Origin: Spirochaetota bacterium | Lineage (GTDB): Bacteria; Spirochaetota; Spirochaetia; Sphaerochaetales; Sphaerochaetaceae | Length of the DNA stretch: 64,000 nucleotides | Reading direction: 5' to 3' | Assembly (NCBI GenBank): GCA_023401595.1 | Contig: JAEXDQ010000053.1 | Span: forward strand, 62,001-126,000 | In this document: one piece after another, positions 8,644-17,305 of the stretch | How positions within the stretch are numbered: position 1 is the stretch's first letter | Layout of the letters: every line of letters starts with the position of its first letter | Position numbers and translations under genes: made by a program | The notes under the pieces: model-generated | The model's input: the letters and a program-made list of their open reading frames with translations, nothing else | The model's database searches: none | What the model was told of the DNA's origin: nothing

Positions 8644-10035
8644 ATGAACAATGCTCCAGTACTGTTGAAAGACATTTTCTGTCTCCTTACCAGCCCGGAC
8701 AAACCGCAGTTGCGGGGGGCCGACTTGTTGATGCAGGACGGAAAGGTCTTGCGAATCGCTCCGGACGGTGGGTTGAAGGCGCCCGACGGAGGGCGTGTCA
8801 TAGATTGCTCCAATCATGTGGTTATCCCCGGATTCGTGAACACCCATCATCATTTCTACCAGACGTTGACGAGAAACCATCCCGCGGTACAGGACGCCAA
8901 GCTGTTCGACTGGCTGATGTTCCTCTATGAGGTATGGAAGTATATCGACGATGAGGCCGTCTACTGTTCCTCGGCGTTGGCCATGGCGGAGCTGTTGAAG
9001 ACCGGTTGTACTTGTACGACCGATCATCACTATCTGTATCCCCGGGGGTTCAAGGGTGATTTGATGGGATTGCAGTTCCACGCCGCCGACAAGCTCGGTA
9101 TGCGTTTCAGTCCGACCCGCGGTTCCATGAGTCTTTCCCGCAAGGACGGCGGCCTGCCTCCGGACAGTGTCGTCCAGGACGAGGATACGATCCTCGCCGA
9201 TAGCGAGCGGTGCATCCGCCAGTATCACGATCCGGATCCCATGGCGATGCACAAGATCGTCCTGGCTCCATGCAGTCCCTTCAGCGTGACCAAGCGCTGT
9301 ATGCTGGAAAGCGCCCGCTTGGCGCGTAGATATGGGGTACGGCTGCATACCCATTTGTGCGAGACGTATGACGAGGAGGATACCTGTAAAAGGATGTACG
9401 GTATCCGTCCGGTGGAGTTGATGCAGGAGTGCGAGCTGATCGGTCCCGACGTATTCTACGCCCATGGAATCCATTTCAACGATGAGGAGCTGAAGATTCT
9501 CAAGGAGACCGGTTCCCATATCGCCCATTGTCCGTCGAGCAACATGCGTCTGGGCAGCGGTATCTGCCGTGTCAAGGAGATGCTGGAGATGGGCATCAAC
9601 GTCGGCATCGCCGTCGACGGCAGCGCCTCGAACGATTCCTCCGATATGCTCGGGGAGCTGCGCAACGCCTTGCTGCTGCAGCGGGTCAAGTATGGCGCCG
9701 ATGCGTTGACCGCGACGCAAGTCTTCCAGATGGCCAGTGAAAACGGGGCGAAGATGCTGAATTTCGGCAACGTCGGCAAGCTGGAGGAGGGCTGGGCGGC
9801 CGATGCGGCTATTTTTGACGTCTCCACCATTCCGTATGCGGGGTCGCATTCCGATCCGGTCGCAAGCCTGCTGTTCTGTGGGTGCGACCACAATACCGAT
9901 TATACGATCGTCAATGGCAAGGTCGTCGTGGACCATCGCCGCTTGGTCGGTCTCGATGAAGAGGAGCTTGCCGCGAAGGCCAACGCCATCAGCGCGAAAC
10001 TCCATGACAAAGCTGCACGACAGGAGGCGATATGA
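8644..10035 (+). CDS. 8-oxoguanine deaminase-like amidohydrolase (AtzB/TrzN branch)
   Basis: A 463-aa metal-dependent deaminase. Motifs: GFVNTHHHFYQTL (His-X-His type metal site), CTCTTDHHYLYP, LHTHLCET, the YAHGIHF loop and VDGSASND with the metal Asp. Sequence features fit the 8-oxoguanine deaminase / hydroxyatrazine ethylaminohydrolase branch better than guanine deaminase. 8-Oxoguanine deaminases convert 8-oxoguanine to urate, which would feed the pathway here; other aminopurines are possible. The stop overlaps the ygfM start by 4 bp (ATGA), placing ygfM-xdhD in the same operon. Confidence 0.8.
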   Translation: MNNAPVLLKDIFCLLTSPDKPQLRGADLLMQDGKVLRIAPDGGLKAPDGGRVIDCSNHVVIPGFVNTHHHFYQTLTRNHPAVQDAKLFDWLMFLYEVWKYIDDEAVYCSSALAMAELLKTGCTCTTDHHYLYPRGFKGDLMGLQFHAADKLGMRFSPTRGSMSLSRKDGGLPPDSVVQDEDTILADSERCIRQYHDPDPMAMHKIVLAPCSPFSVTKRCMLESARLARRYGVRLHTHLCETYDEEDTCKRMYGIRPVELMQECELIGPDVFYAHGIHFNDEELKILKETGSHIAHCPSSNMRLGSGICRVKEMLEMGINVGIAVDGSASNDSSDMLGELRNALLLQRVKYGADALTATQVFQMASENGAKMLNFGNVGKLEEGWAADAAIFDVSTIPYAGSHSDPVASLLFCGCDHNTDYTIVNGKVVVDHRRLVGLDEEELAAKANAISAKLHDKAARQEAI

Positions 10036-10874
10036 TAAAATCATTCTATGTCGCGAAGGATGCGGGAGACGCCCTTCGTCGTAAACGTGACCTGGACGGT
10101 CGGGGAATGTTTCTCGCCGGCGGTACGGAAATCAACAGACTAGGTTCTTCGCTCCTCGCTGAGAAGGTGATCAGCATCCGCCACATCGGCTGCGACCAAA
10201 TCGAGGCGGCCGACGGTGTCATCCGTATCGGCAGTTGCGTGACGTTCCAACGGCTGATTGATTCTCCGCTTGTCCCCTGCTGGCTGAAGGATGCCGCGAA
10301 GTACTGCAATTCTCGGACGAAACGCAATATGGCGACTATCGGAGGCAATCTCGCCATCGGCAGGGATGATTCCTATCTGATGCCCGCGTTGCTGGCCGCG
10401 AAGGCCCGGCTGTTGACCGCGGGACTTACCGAAGAGGGAGTCTATACCGAGGACGAGCTGCCGATTCGTGAATATCATGCGTTCCAGGATCATTTTTCCG
10501 GGACGCTGATTCTTGCCGTCGTGCTGAACAAACCGGACCGGTTCGTCGCAACCAGACGGTTCAGCCGTACCGCGCAAAGCCATGCTGCGGTCACCGTCGG
10601 CTTCGGTTCCAGCCGGAATGAAGCTGGCAATCCCTCCGATGTGCGAATTTATGCAGCGGTGAAGGGAAGCGGAATCCAACGCTTCGCCGATATCGAGAAC
10701 TCGATCGAGGGGGACGCCTACAATAGCCCTGAGGATGTCCAGTTCGCGGTATCCGCCATAACTAAGGCTGTTGATGATCTGGCCGGTTCCGCCGCCTACA
10801 AGCGATATCTCGCCGGGGTGGCGGTATCCGATCTGTATCGGTTGTTCCTGGATTCGACGGGAGGTGCGAAATGA
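10032..10874 (+). CDS. ygfM: YgfM-like FAD-binding subunit
   Basis: A 280-aa FAD_binding_5 protein that matches YgfM, the flavin partner of XdhD. The loop LAGGTEINRLG near residue 29 and TIGGNLAIGRDDSYL near 105 bind FAD. It is a second, diverged paralogue of the FAD subunit at 7652-8527. ATGA overlaps at both ends (with the deaminase upstream and xdhD downstream) indicate one tightly coupled transcript. Confidence 0.88.
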   Translation: MIKSFYVAKDAGDALRRKRDLDGRGMFLAGGTEINRLGSSLLAEKVISIRHIGCDQIEAADGVIRIGSCVTFQRLIDSPLVPCWLKDAAKYCNSRTKRNMATIGGNLAIGRDDSYLMPALLAAKARLLTAGLTEEGVYTEDELPIREYHAFQDHFSGTLILAVVLNKPDRFVATRRFSRTAQSHAAVTVGFGSSRNEAGNPSDVRIYAAVKGSGIQRFADIENSIEGDAYNSPEDVQFAVSAITKAVDDLAGSAAYKRYLAGVAVSDLYRLFLDSTGGAK

Positions 10875-13747
10875 AAATCAAATGCGTGATCAACGGACGT
10901 GCGAAAGAGTTTGATTGCAACCCCGTTCTCAGTCTTCGGGAGCTGTTGGTTTCCGACGGACACTTCTGTGTTCGCGACAGTGATAACGGAGAAGGCTTCG
11001 CCGGTAGCGATACGGTTCTGGTAGACGGCGTTCCCGTCTATGCGAACCTGATGCTCGCAGGGGAGGCGGACGGCTGTGAGATCCGGACGCCGGACGGTCT
11101 GGCCGACGGCCGCAGGCTCAGCGCGGTACAGCAGGCCATGGTCGATGCCGGTATCGTGCAAAGCGCCTACAACGCCCCTGCGGCGGCCTTGTTGCTTACC
11201 TGGTTGCTGGAAAACAATCCCGACCCCTCCAAGGATGAAATCAAGGATGCGCTAAGCGGTATCTTCATCCGTGACGCAGGCTATGAACATTACTATCTAG
11301 CAGTCAAGCTCGCTCGTGAGAAAATCGCCAGCGGCGCTTATACCAGTGAGATAGCCCCGGAATTTCGTGATGAACTCGCCGTGGTCGGCAAAGTCAAGCC
11401 GAAAGTCGACGGCCGTCAGCTTGTCGCCGGTTGGAAAAGCTTCGTCGAGGACCGTGTGGAGCCAGGCGCTTGCGCATTGGTCTTGCTCCGTTCCCCCTAT
11501 GCCCATGCCTATATCGCCGGCATCGATATCTCCAAGGCGGAGAAAATGCCCGGCGTCATTACCATCATTACCTGTGAGAACTGTCCCGATGTCTTCTACA
11601 TGCAGGCGGGACAGGGGAATCCTGAGCCTTCCCCGCATGACCGGAGGCTGTTCAACCGCAAGGTCCGTCATGTCGGAGACCGCGTCGCCGCCATCGTGGC
11701 TGAGACTGAGGAGCAGGCGATCGCCGCCCGTGACAAGATCAAGGTCAAATATGAAGTCCTGAAACCGGTATTCACAGTCGAGGAAGCCATGGCTCCCGAC
11801 GCACCGTTGGTACACAACGGAATCGTCGAATACCGTGCCGGCGCTCCTGTGGATCTGGACGAGTACAACAAGACCGCCGACCCACGGGACGGCAAAGTGA
11901 TCTACCAGTTCCCGTTGCACGGGGACATCCGTCATAATATCGCCGCCGCGGCCCATGGCCATATCGGCGATATCGACAAGGGTTTCGCGGAGGCCGATGT
12001 CGTGATCGAGCGAACCTACCAGACCTCCCAGGTACAGTGTACGCCGCTGGAGCCACATGTCTGTTACGCCAAGATGGACAACGACCGTCTGGTGATTCAT
12101 GCCTCGACACAGGTTCCTTGGCACTTGCGCCGTATCGTAGCGTGGGTCTGCCAGATTCCAGAGAACAAGATTCATGTCATCAAGGAGAAGGTCGGCGGAG
12201 GCTATGGCTCCAAGCAGGACGTGCTGGTAGAGGATCTCGTCGGCTACGCAACCTGGATTACCGGTCGGCCGATCTACTACCGCAATACCCGCGAAGAAGA
12301 ATTCGTCGCCAACAGCACCCGTCATCCGATGCGCGTCACCGTCAAGATGGGCGGCAGGAAGGACGGGAGCATCACAGCGATCTACATGGACGTCCGCGCA
12401 AACACGGGCCCCTATGGCAACCATTGCTTGACGGTACCGATGAACGCCTGTTCCAAGACGTTGCCGCTGATCAAGTGCGACAATATGAAATTCGACGTCA
12501 TCACCTACTATACCAACATTCCTCCGACGGGCGCATATCAGGGCTACGGCGCACCGAAAGGGACGTTCGGCCTGATGATGTGCATGGCAGAGCTGGCGGA
12601 GAAGCTTGGCGTCGACTACTATGAGATGGCCAAGAAGAACCGTGTCGAAGAGGGCTACATGCTCGAGATACTCAAAGGGCTTGGCGAGGGGCGTGAAGGA
12701 AATGTCGTACCGGTCGGCAGCTGCGGCTTGGGCGAGGCCCTGGACAAGGGCGCAAAGATGATCGACTGGGGGAAAAAAGAGGTCTCCTGCGATTCAGACT
12801 GGAAGATAGGCAAGGGCTTCGCGATGATCCAGCAGGGTTCGGGACTCCCCGGGCTCGACCACGCCAACTGCGATGTGAAGCTGCTGACGGACGGCACCTT
12901 CATGATTCATTCCGGCGGAGCGGATCTCGGTACCGGACTTGATACGATCAGCGTCAAGATGGTCGCCGAGGTTATGTGCGTGGATATGAACCGCGTGTCG
13001 ATTCTCTCCGGTGATACCGACAACTGCAACTTCGATACCGGAACCTATGCGTCCAGCGGTACCTACTTTTCCGGCAACGCCAGTTTGAAAGCCGCATTGA
13101 ACTTGAAGGAAAACCTGCTCGACGAGGCGGCTCACCAGATGGGTGAGGACGTCCATGATCTTGATGTACGCTATCCCGGCGAGGTCTATTCCAAGCTCTC
13201 CGGCAAGACGTTGGACTATGCGAAGCTGTCCCATGACGCATTGACCGGTTCCGGTCGGGGGCAGGTGACCGGCAAGGGATCGTTCACCACGAACGATTCA
13301 GCGATTCCATACGGAGCCCATTTCGCTCAGGTGGCGGTCAATATCCGCACCGGAGAGGTCAAGGTTCAGAAATTCTATGCCTTGCAGGATGCCGGTACGC
13401 CGATCAACCCTGAGCTTGCGCTGTGCCAGATGTATGGGGCGGCGCTCAAATCGATCGGGCATTCTCTGTACGAGGGGATGACTCTGGACGCCGATGGAAA
13501 ATGCCTGAATCCGAACTTCACCGACTATGGGGTTCCGATGATCAGCGAGATGCCTGAGGATTTCAAGGCCGTCTTGATCGATATCAACGACGCCTACGGT
13601 CCGTTCGGCGCCAAGTCGATTTCCGAGATCGCCACCAACGGCGCCGCTCCCGCCATTGCGATTGCGATTCATGACGCCGTCGGTGTCTGGATCCGGAGCT
13701 GGCCGTTCACTCCTGAGAAGATACTCAAGGAGCTGGGGCGGATCTAA
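10871..13747 (+). CDS. xdhD: XdhD-type molybdenum hydroxylase with degenerate 2Fe-2S domain
   Basis: A 958-aa fusion of a 2Fe-2S-type N-terminal domain (residues 1-160) and a Mo-binding domain, essentially the length and layout of E. coli XdhD (956 aa). The N-terminal domain has lost its cluster ligands: the ferredoxin motif reads FCVRDSDNGEGFAGSD, and the second motif reads QSAYNAP...FIRDAGY with no Cys. The Mo domain keeps VGGGYGSKQD and AKSISEI (catalytic Glu), while the purine-site Arg loop is YQGYGAPK, so Gln replaces Arg. This suggests a different substrate from the upstream enzyme. XdhD is linked to anaerobic urate degradation with YgfK. No in-frame TGA is present, so no selenocysteine. 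Confidence 0.93.
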   Translation: MKIKCVINGRAKEFDCNPVLSLRELLVSDGHFCVRDSDNGEGFAGSDTVLVDGVPVYANLMLAGEADGCEIRTPDGLADGRRLSAVQQAMVDAGIVQSAYNAPAAALLLTWLLENNPDPSKDEIKDALSGIFIRDAGYEHYYLAVKLAREKIASGAYTSEIAPEFRDELAVVGKVKPKVDGRQLVAGWKSFVEDRVEPGACALVLLRSPYAHAYIAGIDISKAEKMPGVITIITCENCPDVFYMQAGQGNPEPSPHDRRLFNRKVRHVGDRVAAIVAETEEQAIAARDKIKVKYEVLKPVFTVEEAMAPDAPLVHNGIVEYRAGAPVDLDEYNKTADPRDGKVIYQFPLHGDIRHNIAAAAHGHIGDIDKGFAEADVVIERTYQTSQVQCTPLEPHVCYAKMDNDRLVIHASTQVPWHLRRIVAWVCQIPENKIHVIKEKVGGGYGSKQDVLVEDLVGYATWITGRPIYYRNTREEEFVANSTRHPMRVTVKMGGRKDGSITAIYMDVRANTGPYGNHCLTVPMNACSKTLPLIKCDNMKFDVITYYTNIPPTGAYQGYGAPKGTFGLMMCMAELAEKLGVDYYEMAKKNRVEEGYMLEILKGLGEGREGNVVPVGSCGLGEALDKGAKMIDWGKKEVSCDSDWKIGKGFAMIQQGSGLPGLDHANCDVKLLTDGTFMIHSGGADLGTGLDTISVKMVAEVMCVDMNRVSILSGDTDNCNFDTGTYASSGTYFSGNASLKAALNLKENLLDEAAHQMGEDVHDLDVRYPGEVYSKLSGKTLDYAKLSHDALTGSGRGQVTGKGSFTTNDSAIPYGAHFAQVAVNIRTGEVKVQKFYALQDAGTPINPELALCQMYGAALKSIGHSLYEGMTLDADGKCLNPNFTDYGVPMISEMPEDFKAVLIDINDAYGPFGAKSISEIATNGAAPAIAIAIHDAVGVWIRSWPFTPEKILKELGRI

Positions 13748-13821
13748 TGTGTACGTTTCGGTGCGGAGCTTCGTGGTAGCGAGGCTTTCGCTCCAGTCAC
13801 GTATCTGTTGCGCTATACGGC

Positions 13822-13851
13822 ATACGGCATGGCCAGAGAGCCATGCCGTAT
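13822..13851 (+). terminator. 12-bp perfect stem after xdhD
   Basis: ATACGGCATGGC (13822-13833) pairs perfectly with GCCATGCCGTAT (13840-13851) across a 6-nt loop, 75 bp after the xdhD stop. The T-run is poor. A partial tandem copy (CTATACGGCAT) immediately precedes the stem. It is the probable end of the 5.0-13.7 kb operon. The rest of the gap to 14063 shows nothing recognisable. Confidence 0.6.
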
Positions 13852-14063
13852 AGTGTCGTAGATTCTTTGCGCTGGAACCTTTTGTCGATGCTCCGCCTGG
13901 CTTGTTCTCAGGTTCCTGTCTCTACGGCGGTATAAAATAAGTTTGTTATAAAGTATCGGATTGCTACTGGGCTTCCGCAGTATGGCCACGTTCTCAAAAC
14001 ATTCGGGCTATCCGGTGGCTTGAAACTTGGTCGCGAACGAATGTGAACCAGCGGGGAAAGTAA

Positions 14064-14091
14064 AAGCCTTGGGGCATGCACTCCAAGGCTT
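14064..14091 (-). terminator. Intrinsic terminator of the beta-propeller lipoprotein gene
   Basis: On the minus strand AAGCCTTGG pairs with CCAAGGCTT (9 bp, 10-nt loop) and is followed by TTTTACTTT, a proper intrinsic terminator about 50 bp after the stop at 14140. Confidence 0.75.
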
Positions 14092-14139
14092 GAAAACGTC
14101 CTCTTTTTGGAAAACGGCCGTTTCTTTGGCCGGACAACC

Positions 14140-15303
14140 TCATACGTATCTGCTTACGCGCTCTACAAAACGGGTTCCTTGCTCGTCTTGGTCAATATGC
14201 ACGACGATTGGACCTTGATCATCGAAACCAAGAGAGAACCGGTTGTAGCCCATAACGCAGTCGTCCGCTTTCTCCGTATAGGCGGGTATCCATTCCTTCC
14301 CGTCAAACTTTTTCAGCGGGAATTCTCCTGCCTGCTTGCCTCGATACATGACATACGGCGTTTGTTCGTTGAACACGAGGACGGCGGGGAACAAGCCGTC
14401 GAGACCGGAGTCCTGTCCGACCTTCTCCCATTCGCTCCCGCTGAACCTTGTCACACCCAAAGCGCCGGCGGTACTGGAACCATATACGATATACGGCGTT
14501 TGTCCGTCGAGTGCGAGGCACGCATGGTCGACCTCTTTTCCAATGGCAACTAGCTTGCCGACATCCTCCCATTGCCAGCTCGACATGTTGAACCTCTGTA
14601 CGAAGAGGCTGCGTGGCGATGCGCCTTTTTTTTCGTACAGGAGATACAGAAACTGTCTATCGGCGGCGATATCCATCAAGCCGGACGCCGCTACCGCATC
14701 TTTATGTCTGGAAAAAAGCTGCCATGCGCCCTTGTCGACCCTCTGTACCAGGACTAAATTATTCGACCCCACATACACGATATACGGGGTGTTGTTGTAG
14801 AGTGTGAAGCCGCCGATAAAAGGGGAGGGGGGAGATATGACCCCAAGTGAAGGAGAATCAGAAAGTCTGCTCCATGTCGTTCCCTCATATTTGTACACTG
14901 TGGGTGATGTATCGGTAGCGTACACCAGAAGGTATGGAACATGGTCGAAAATCTTGAGGCGGAAACTCTGTAGTTTTTTTTGTGAAATGGCGAATCCGGC
15001 GCCGCCGACCAGTTCCCAATCTTTTCCGTTGAATTTCTTCAGGGTGACATTGATCGGATGGTCCTTGTCAATACTCGCAACATATGGAATACCATCATCG
15101 AACGCAATGGAGAAGCTGTCTTCCAATTTTGTGGTTCCGGGGAGAACCTCAGTTTCGCTGACCACCGTCCATCGCGGTCCTTTCCTTGTCTGTTGCTTGA
15201 CCGGCATGGGCATATTGTCCTTGCAGGCCGCCAGGGAAAACAACAAGGCCAGGGCGCAAGTCAACATTGTCATGATCCTGACCGAACAGTATCTTTTTTT
15301 CAT
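14140..15303 (-). CDS. Lipoprotein with seven beta-propeller-like repeats, function unknown
   Basis: A 387-aa exported lipoprotein: positively charged N-terminus, hydrophobic stretch and lipobox LFSLAAC with the lipidated Cys at 27. The mature part has seven copies of a motif of the form FD-x3-PY-hydrophobic (near residues 67, 117, 167, 213, 263, 310 and 359), spaced 46-50 residues, each usually followed by a KFDGKEW-like turn. That spacing and number fit a seven-bladed propeller on the cell surface or periplasmic face, probably for binding. No catalytic motif is seen. It is transcribed alone, against the purine cluster; a link to purines is only positional. Ribosome site GAAGGA lies upstream of the ATG at 15303. 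Confidence 0.75.
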   Translation of the reverse strand: MKKRYCSVRIMTMLTCALALLFSLAACKDNMPMPVKQQTRKGPRWTVVSETEVLPGTTKLEDSFSIAFDDGIPYVASIDKDHPINVTLKKFNGKDWELVGGAGFAISQKKLQSFRLKIFDHVPYLLVYATDTSPTVYKYEGTTWSRLSDSPSLGVISPPSPFIGGFTLYNNTPYIVYVGSNNLVLVQRVDKGAWQLFSRHKDAVAASGLMDIAADRQFLYLLYEKKGASPRSLFVQRFNMSSWQWEDVGKLVAIGKEVDHACLALDGQTPYIVYGSSTAGALGVTRFSGSEWEKVGQDSGLDGLFPAVLVFNEQTPYVMYRGKQAGEFPLKKFDGKEWIPAYTEKADDCVMGYNRFSLGFDDQGPIVVHIDQDEQGTRFVERVSRYV

Positions 15304-15445
15304 GATTTTTCCTTCGTTTCCGGGGGAAACTCTTCTGGAGCAACACCAAAAGCCGTACAGCTTTCTTTCAGCGAGATAGTGATATCAACGGTGATGTTTA
15401 ATAAAAGGATGGAAGTTTTTCATTCACATGTCAACTGTTTTTTTG

Positions 15446-15465
15446 GAATCAGTTTCAATTGATTC
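15446..15465. promoter_or_regulatory. Inverted repeat in the lipoprotein/ygeW intergenic region
   Basis: GAATCA (15446-15451) and TGATTC (15460-15465) form a 6-bp dyad with 8-nt spacing, about 145 bp upstream of the lipoprotein start; a TTGACA on the minus strand lies close by. It may be an operator for the lipoprotein gene. Evidence is limited to symmetry. Confidence 0.25.
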
Positions 15466-15585
15466 TACCGTGTTTCCTCCAGAGTTTTGCGAGACGGTCT
15501 GTGACCGATTGAATCCGTACTATCTGCCATGTAACAAATGTCGATGAATATAATTAAGCAATAGGGAGGAGGAAGAAACGACAAT

Positions 15586-15744
15586 ATGGAGTTTTCAGGG
15601 GGAAGAAGGAAAAACAGCGGGGACTATATCGTGCATGTTAATCCGGACTTGCATTGTGAATTCCGGTTTTATCCGGCGATCCTGTTTCAAAAGGCGGCTT
15701 TTCCTTCTGTCGGAACCCGCTGGAATGGTCGAGGCAATCCCTAG
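15586..15744 (+). CDS. Small ORF (52 aa), doubtful
   Basis: An ORF of 52 codons in the 600-bp gap upstream of ygeW, preceded by an exceptionally strong purine stretch (GGGAGGAGG at 15564-15572, about 13 nt before the ATG). The peptide is basic and Phe-rich, has no signal peptide or membrane segment, and is not recognised. It may equally be non-coding leader. The rest of the gap holds the dyad at 15446 and the ygeW promoter elements. Confidence 0.2.
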   Translation: MEFSGGRRKNSGDYIVHVNPDLHCEFRFYPAILFQKAAFPSVGTRWNGRGNP

Positions 15745-15792
15745 GACGGACAATCACCGGAAAAAAGGTCTTGGCGTCCCTCGCTACTATTT

Positions 15793-15807
15793 GCAACAAA
15801 ACGCAAC
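15793..15807 (+). promoter_or_regulatory. GCAAC direct-repeat box upstream of ygeW
   Basis: GCAAC at 15793 and 15803 (start-to-start 10 bp) is the reverse complement of the GTTGC-N5-GTTGC box found at four other promoters in this window. It ends 9 bp before the proposed -35 of ygeW. Confidence 0.65.
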
Positions 15808-15816
15808 AAATTTTGT

Positions 15817-15844
15817 GGACAATCCCATATGCATGTGATAGTAT
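15817..15844 (+). promoter_or_regulatory. Probable ygeW promoter
   Basis: TGGACA (15817-15822), 16-bp spacer, TAGTAT (15839-15844), giving a leader of roughly 55 nt before ygeW. Match to sigma-70 consensus is 5/6 and 4/6. Confidence 0.45.
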
Positions 15845-15905
15845 CTAGATGAGTCAGAATCCTATGAGACCGCATTTATCGTAAAAATCGGAGGATATGA
15901 GAGTA

Positions 15906-17105
15906 ATGAAAGACAAAGCTACTATCAAGAAAATGATCGAAGAGCTCAAGACGCTCAAGACCCAGGACATGTATCTCAATGATTTCTTCCACACTTGGAA
16001 GGAATCTGACGATGAAATCGCCGCCGTATTCCAGGTCGCCGAAATCCTTCGTGCCATGAGGGAGAACAATATCTCTACCAAGGTGTTTGATAGCGGTCTG
16101 GGTATTTCCGTATTCCGCGACAACTCCACCCGCACGAGGTTCAGCTTCGCCAGCGCCTGCAACCTGTTGGGCCTTGAAGTTCAGGATCTCGACGAGAAGC
16201 TGAGCCAGATCGCCCATGGCGAGACTGTCCGTGAGACCGCCAACATGATATCCTTCATGGCCGATGTCATCGGTATCCGCGACGACATGTATATAGGCAA
16301 GGGGCATACCTACATGAAGACTGTAGCGAACGCCGTTCAGGAAGGCTATGACGACGGTGTGCTCGAGCAACGCCCGACCTTGGTCAACCTGCAGTGTGAT
16401 ATCGACCATCCGACCCAGTCCATGGCGGATCTGCTGTGGGTCATCAACTATTTCGGCGGAGTGGAGAACCTCAAGGGCAAGAAGGTCGCCATGACATGGG
16501 CGTACAGCCCCTCCTATGGCAAGCCTCTTTCCGTTCCCCAGGGCATTATCGGTCTGTTCACCCGTTTCGGCATGGATGTCGTGCTTGCGCATCCGGACGG
16601 GTACAACGTCATGTCCGAGATCGAGGATGTCGCCGCGGACAACGCGAAGAAATCCGGCGGTTCCTACAAACGTGTGAACAGCATGGAAGAGGCGTTCAAG
16701 GATGCGGATATCGTCTATCCGAAGAGCTGGGCTCCGTTCGCAGTCATGGAAGAGCGCACCAAGCTGGTTGAAGAGGGCAAGTTCGACGACCTCAAGGATT
16801 TGGAGAAGCGTTGCCTTGAGAACAACGCCAAGTTCAAGAACTGGACTTGTACCGAAGAGCTCATGAAGACCACCAAGGACGGCAAGGCTCTGTACATGCA
16901 CTGCCTGCCAGCCGATATCTCCGGTGTCTCCTGCAAGGAAGGCGAGGTCGAAGCCAGCGTGTTCGACCGCTATCTGGTTCCCCTGTACAAGGAAGCGAGC
17001 TACAAGCCGTACATCATCGCCGCGATGATCTTCCTCGCCAAGTTCCAGAATCCTTCCTCCAAGCTGACTGAACTGCTCGAGGACGCCAAGAAGAGAATCA
17101 AATAG
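15906..17105 (+). CDS. ygeW: Knotted carbamoyltransferase YgeW
   Basis: A 399-aa member of the aspartate/ornithine carbamoyltransferase superfamily, colinear with E. coli YgeW. The carbamoyl-phosphate motif STRTRFSFASA (near 76) and HGETVRET are intact; the usual HCLP is extended to HCLPADISGVSCKEGEV, typical of this branch. In purine degradation it is thought to carbamoylate or phosphorolyse a ring-opened product, working with YgeX and YgeY and a carbamate kinase; ygeX and the kinase are not in the window. Two ATGs are possible (15897 and 15906); GGAGG at 15890-15894 is too close to the first, so the second is preferred. Transcribed as a single gene with its own promoter, box and terminator. 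Confidence 0.92.
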   Translation: MKDKATIKKMIEELKTLKTQDMYLNDFFHTWKESDDEIAAVFQVAEILRAMRENNISTKVFDSGLGISVFRDNSTRTRFSFASACNLLGLEVQDLDEKLSQIAHGETVRETANMISFMADVIGIRDDMYIGKGHTYMKTVANAVQEGYDDGVLEQRPTLVNLQCDIDHPTQSMADLLWVINYFGGVENLKGKKVAMTWAYSPSYGKPLSVPQGIIGLFTRFGMDVVLAHPDGYNVMSEIEDVAADNAKKSGGSYKRVNSMEEAFKDADIVYPKSWAPFAVMEERTKLVEEGKFDDLKDLEKRCLENNAKFKNWTCTEELMKTTKDGKALYMHCLPADISGVSCKEGEVEASVFDRYLVPLYKEASYKPYIIAAMIFLAKFQNPSSKLTELLEDAKKRIK

Positions 17106-17144
17106 TACTGTTTTGTAGTACTCCTTTTCAGAATTTTCACCGGA

Positions 17145-17172
17145 CTGCCGTAGCTTGTGCTACGGCAGTTTC
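17145..17172 (+). terminator. Intrinsic terminator of ygeW
   Basis: CTGCCGTAGC (17145-17154), TTGT loop, GCTACGGCAG (17159-17168), then TTTCGTT. A perfect 10-bp stem 40 bp after the stop. Confidence 0.85.
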
Positions 17173-17305
17173 GTTATGCTGATGAGTCCGTCGGCCTGTT
17201 TTTGACCTGAAACAAACGGGCGTCTATGGTTTCCATTCCTAGTAAACCCGTCATTGACTGTCATTGACTACTTGGGCGAATAATCGTAGCTGGTCCTTTC
17301 CGATT

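Noticed and set aside
10871..13747. Selenocysteine (in-frame TGA) in the 'selenium-dependent' hydroxylase
   Set aside because: The reading frame is continuous with no internal TGA; the selenium in this family is not a selenocysteine.
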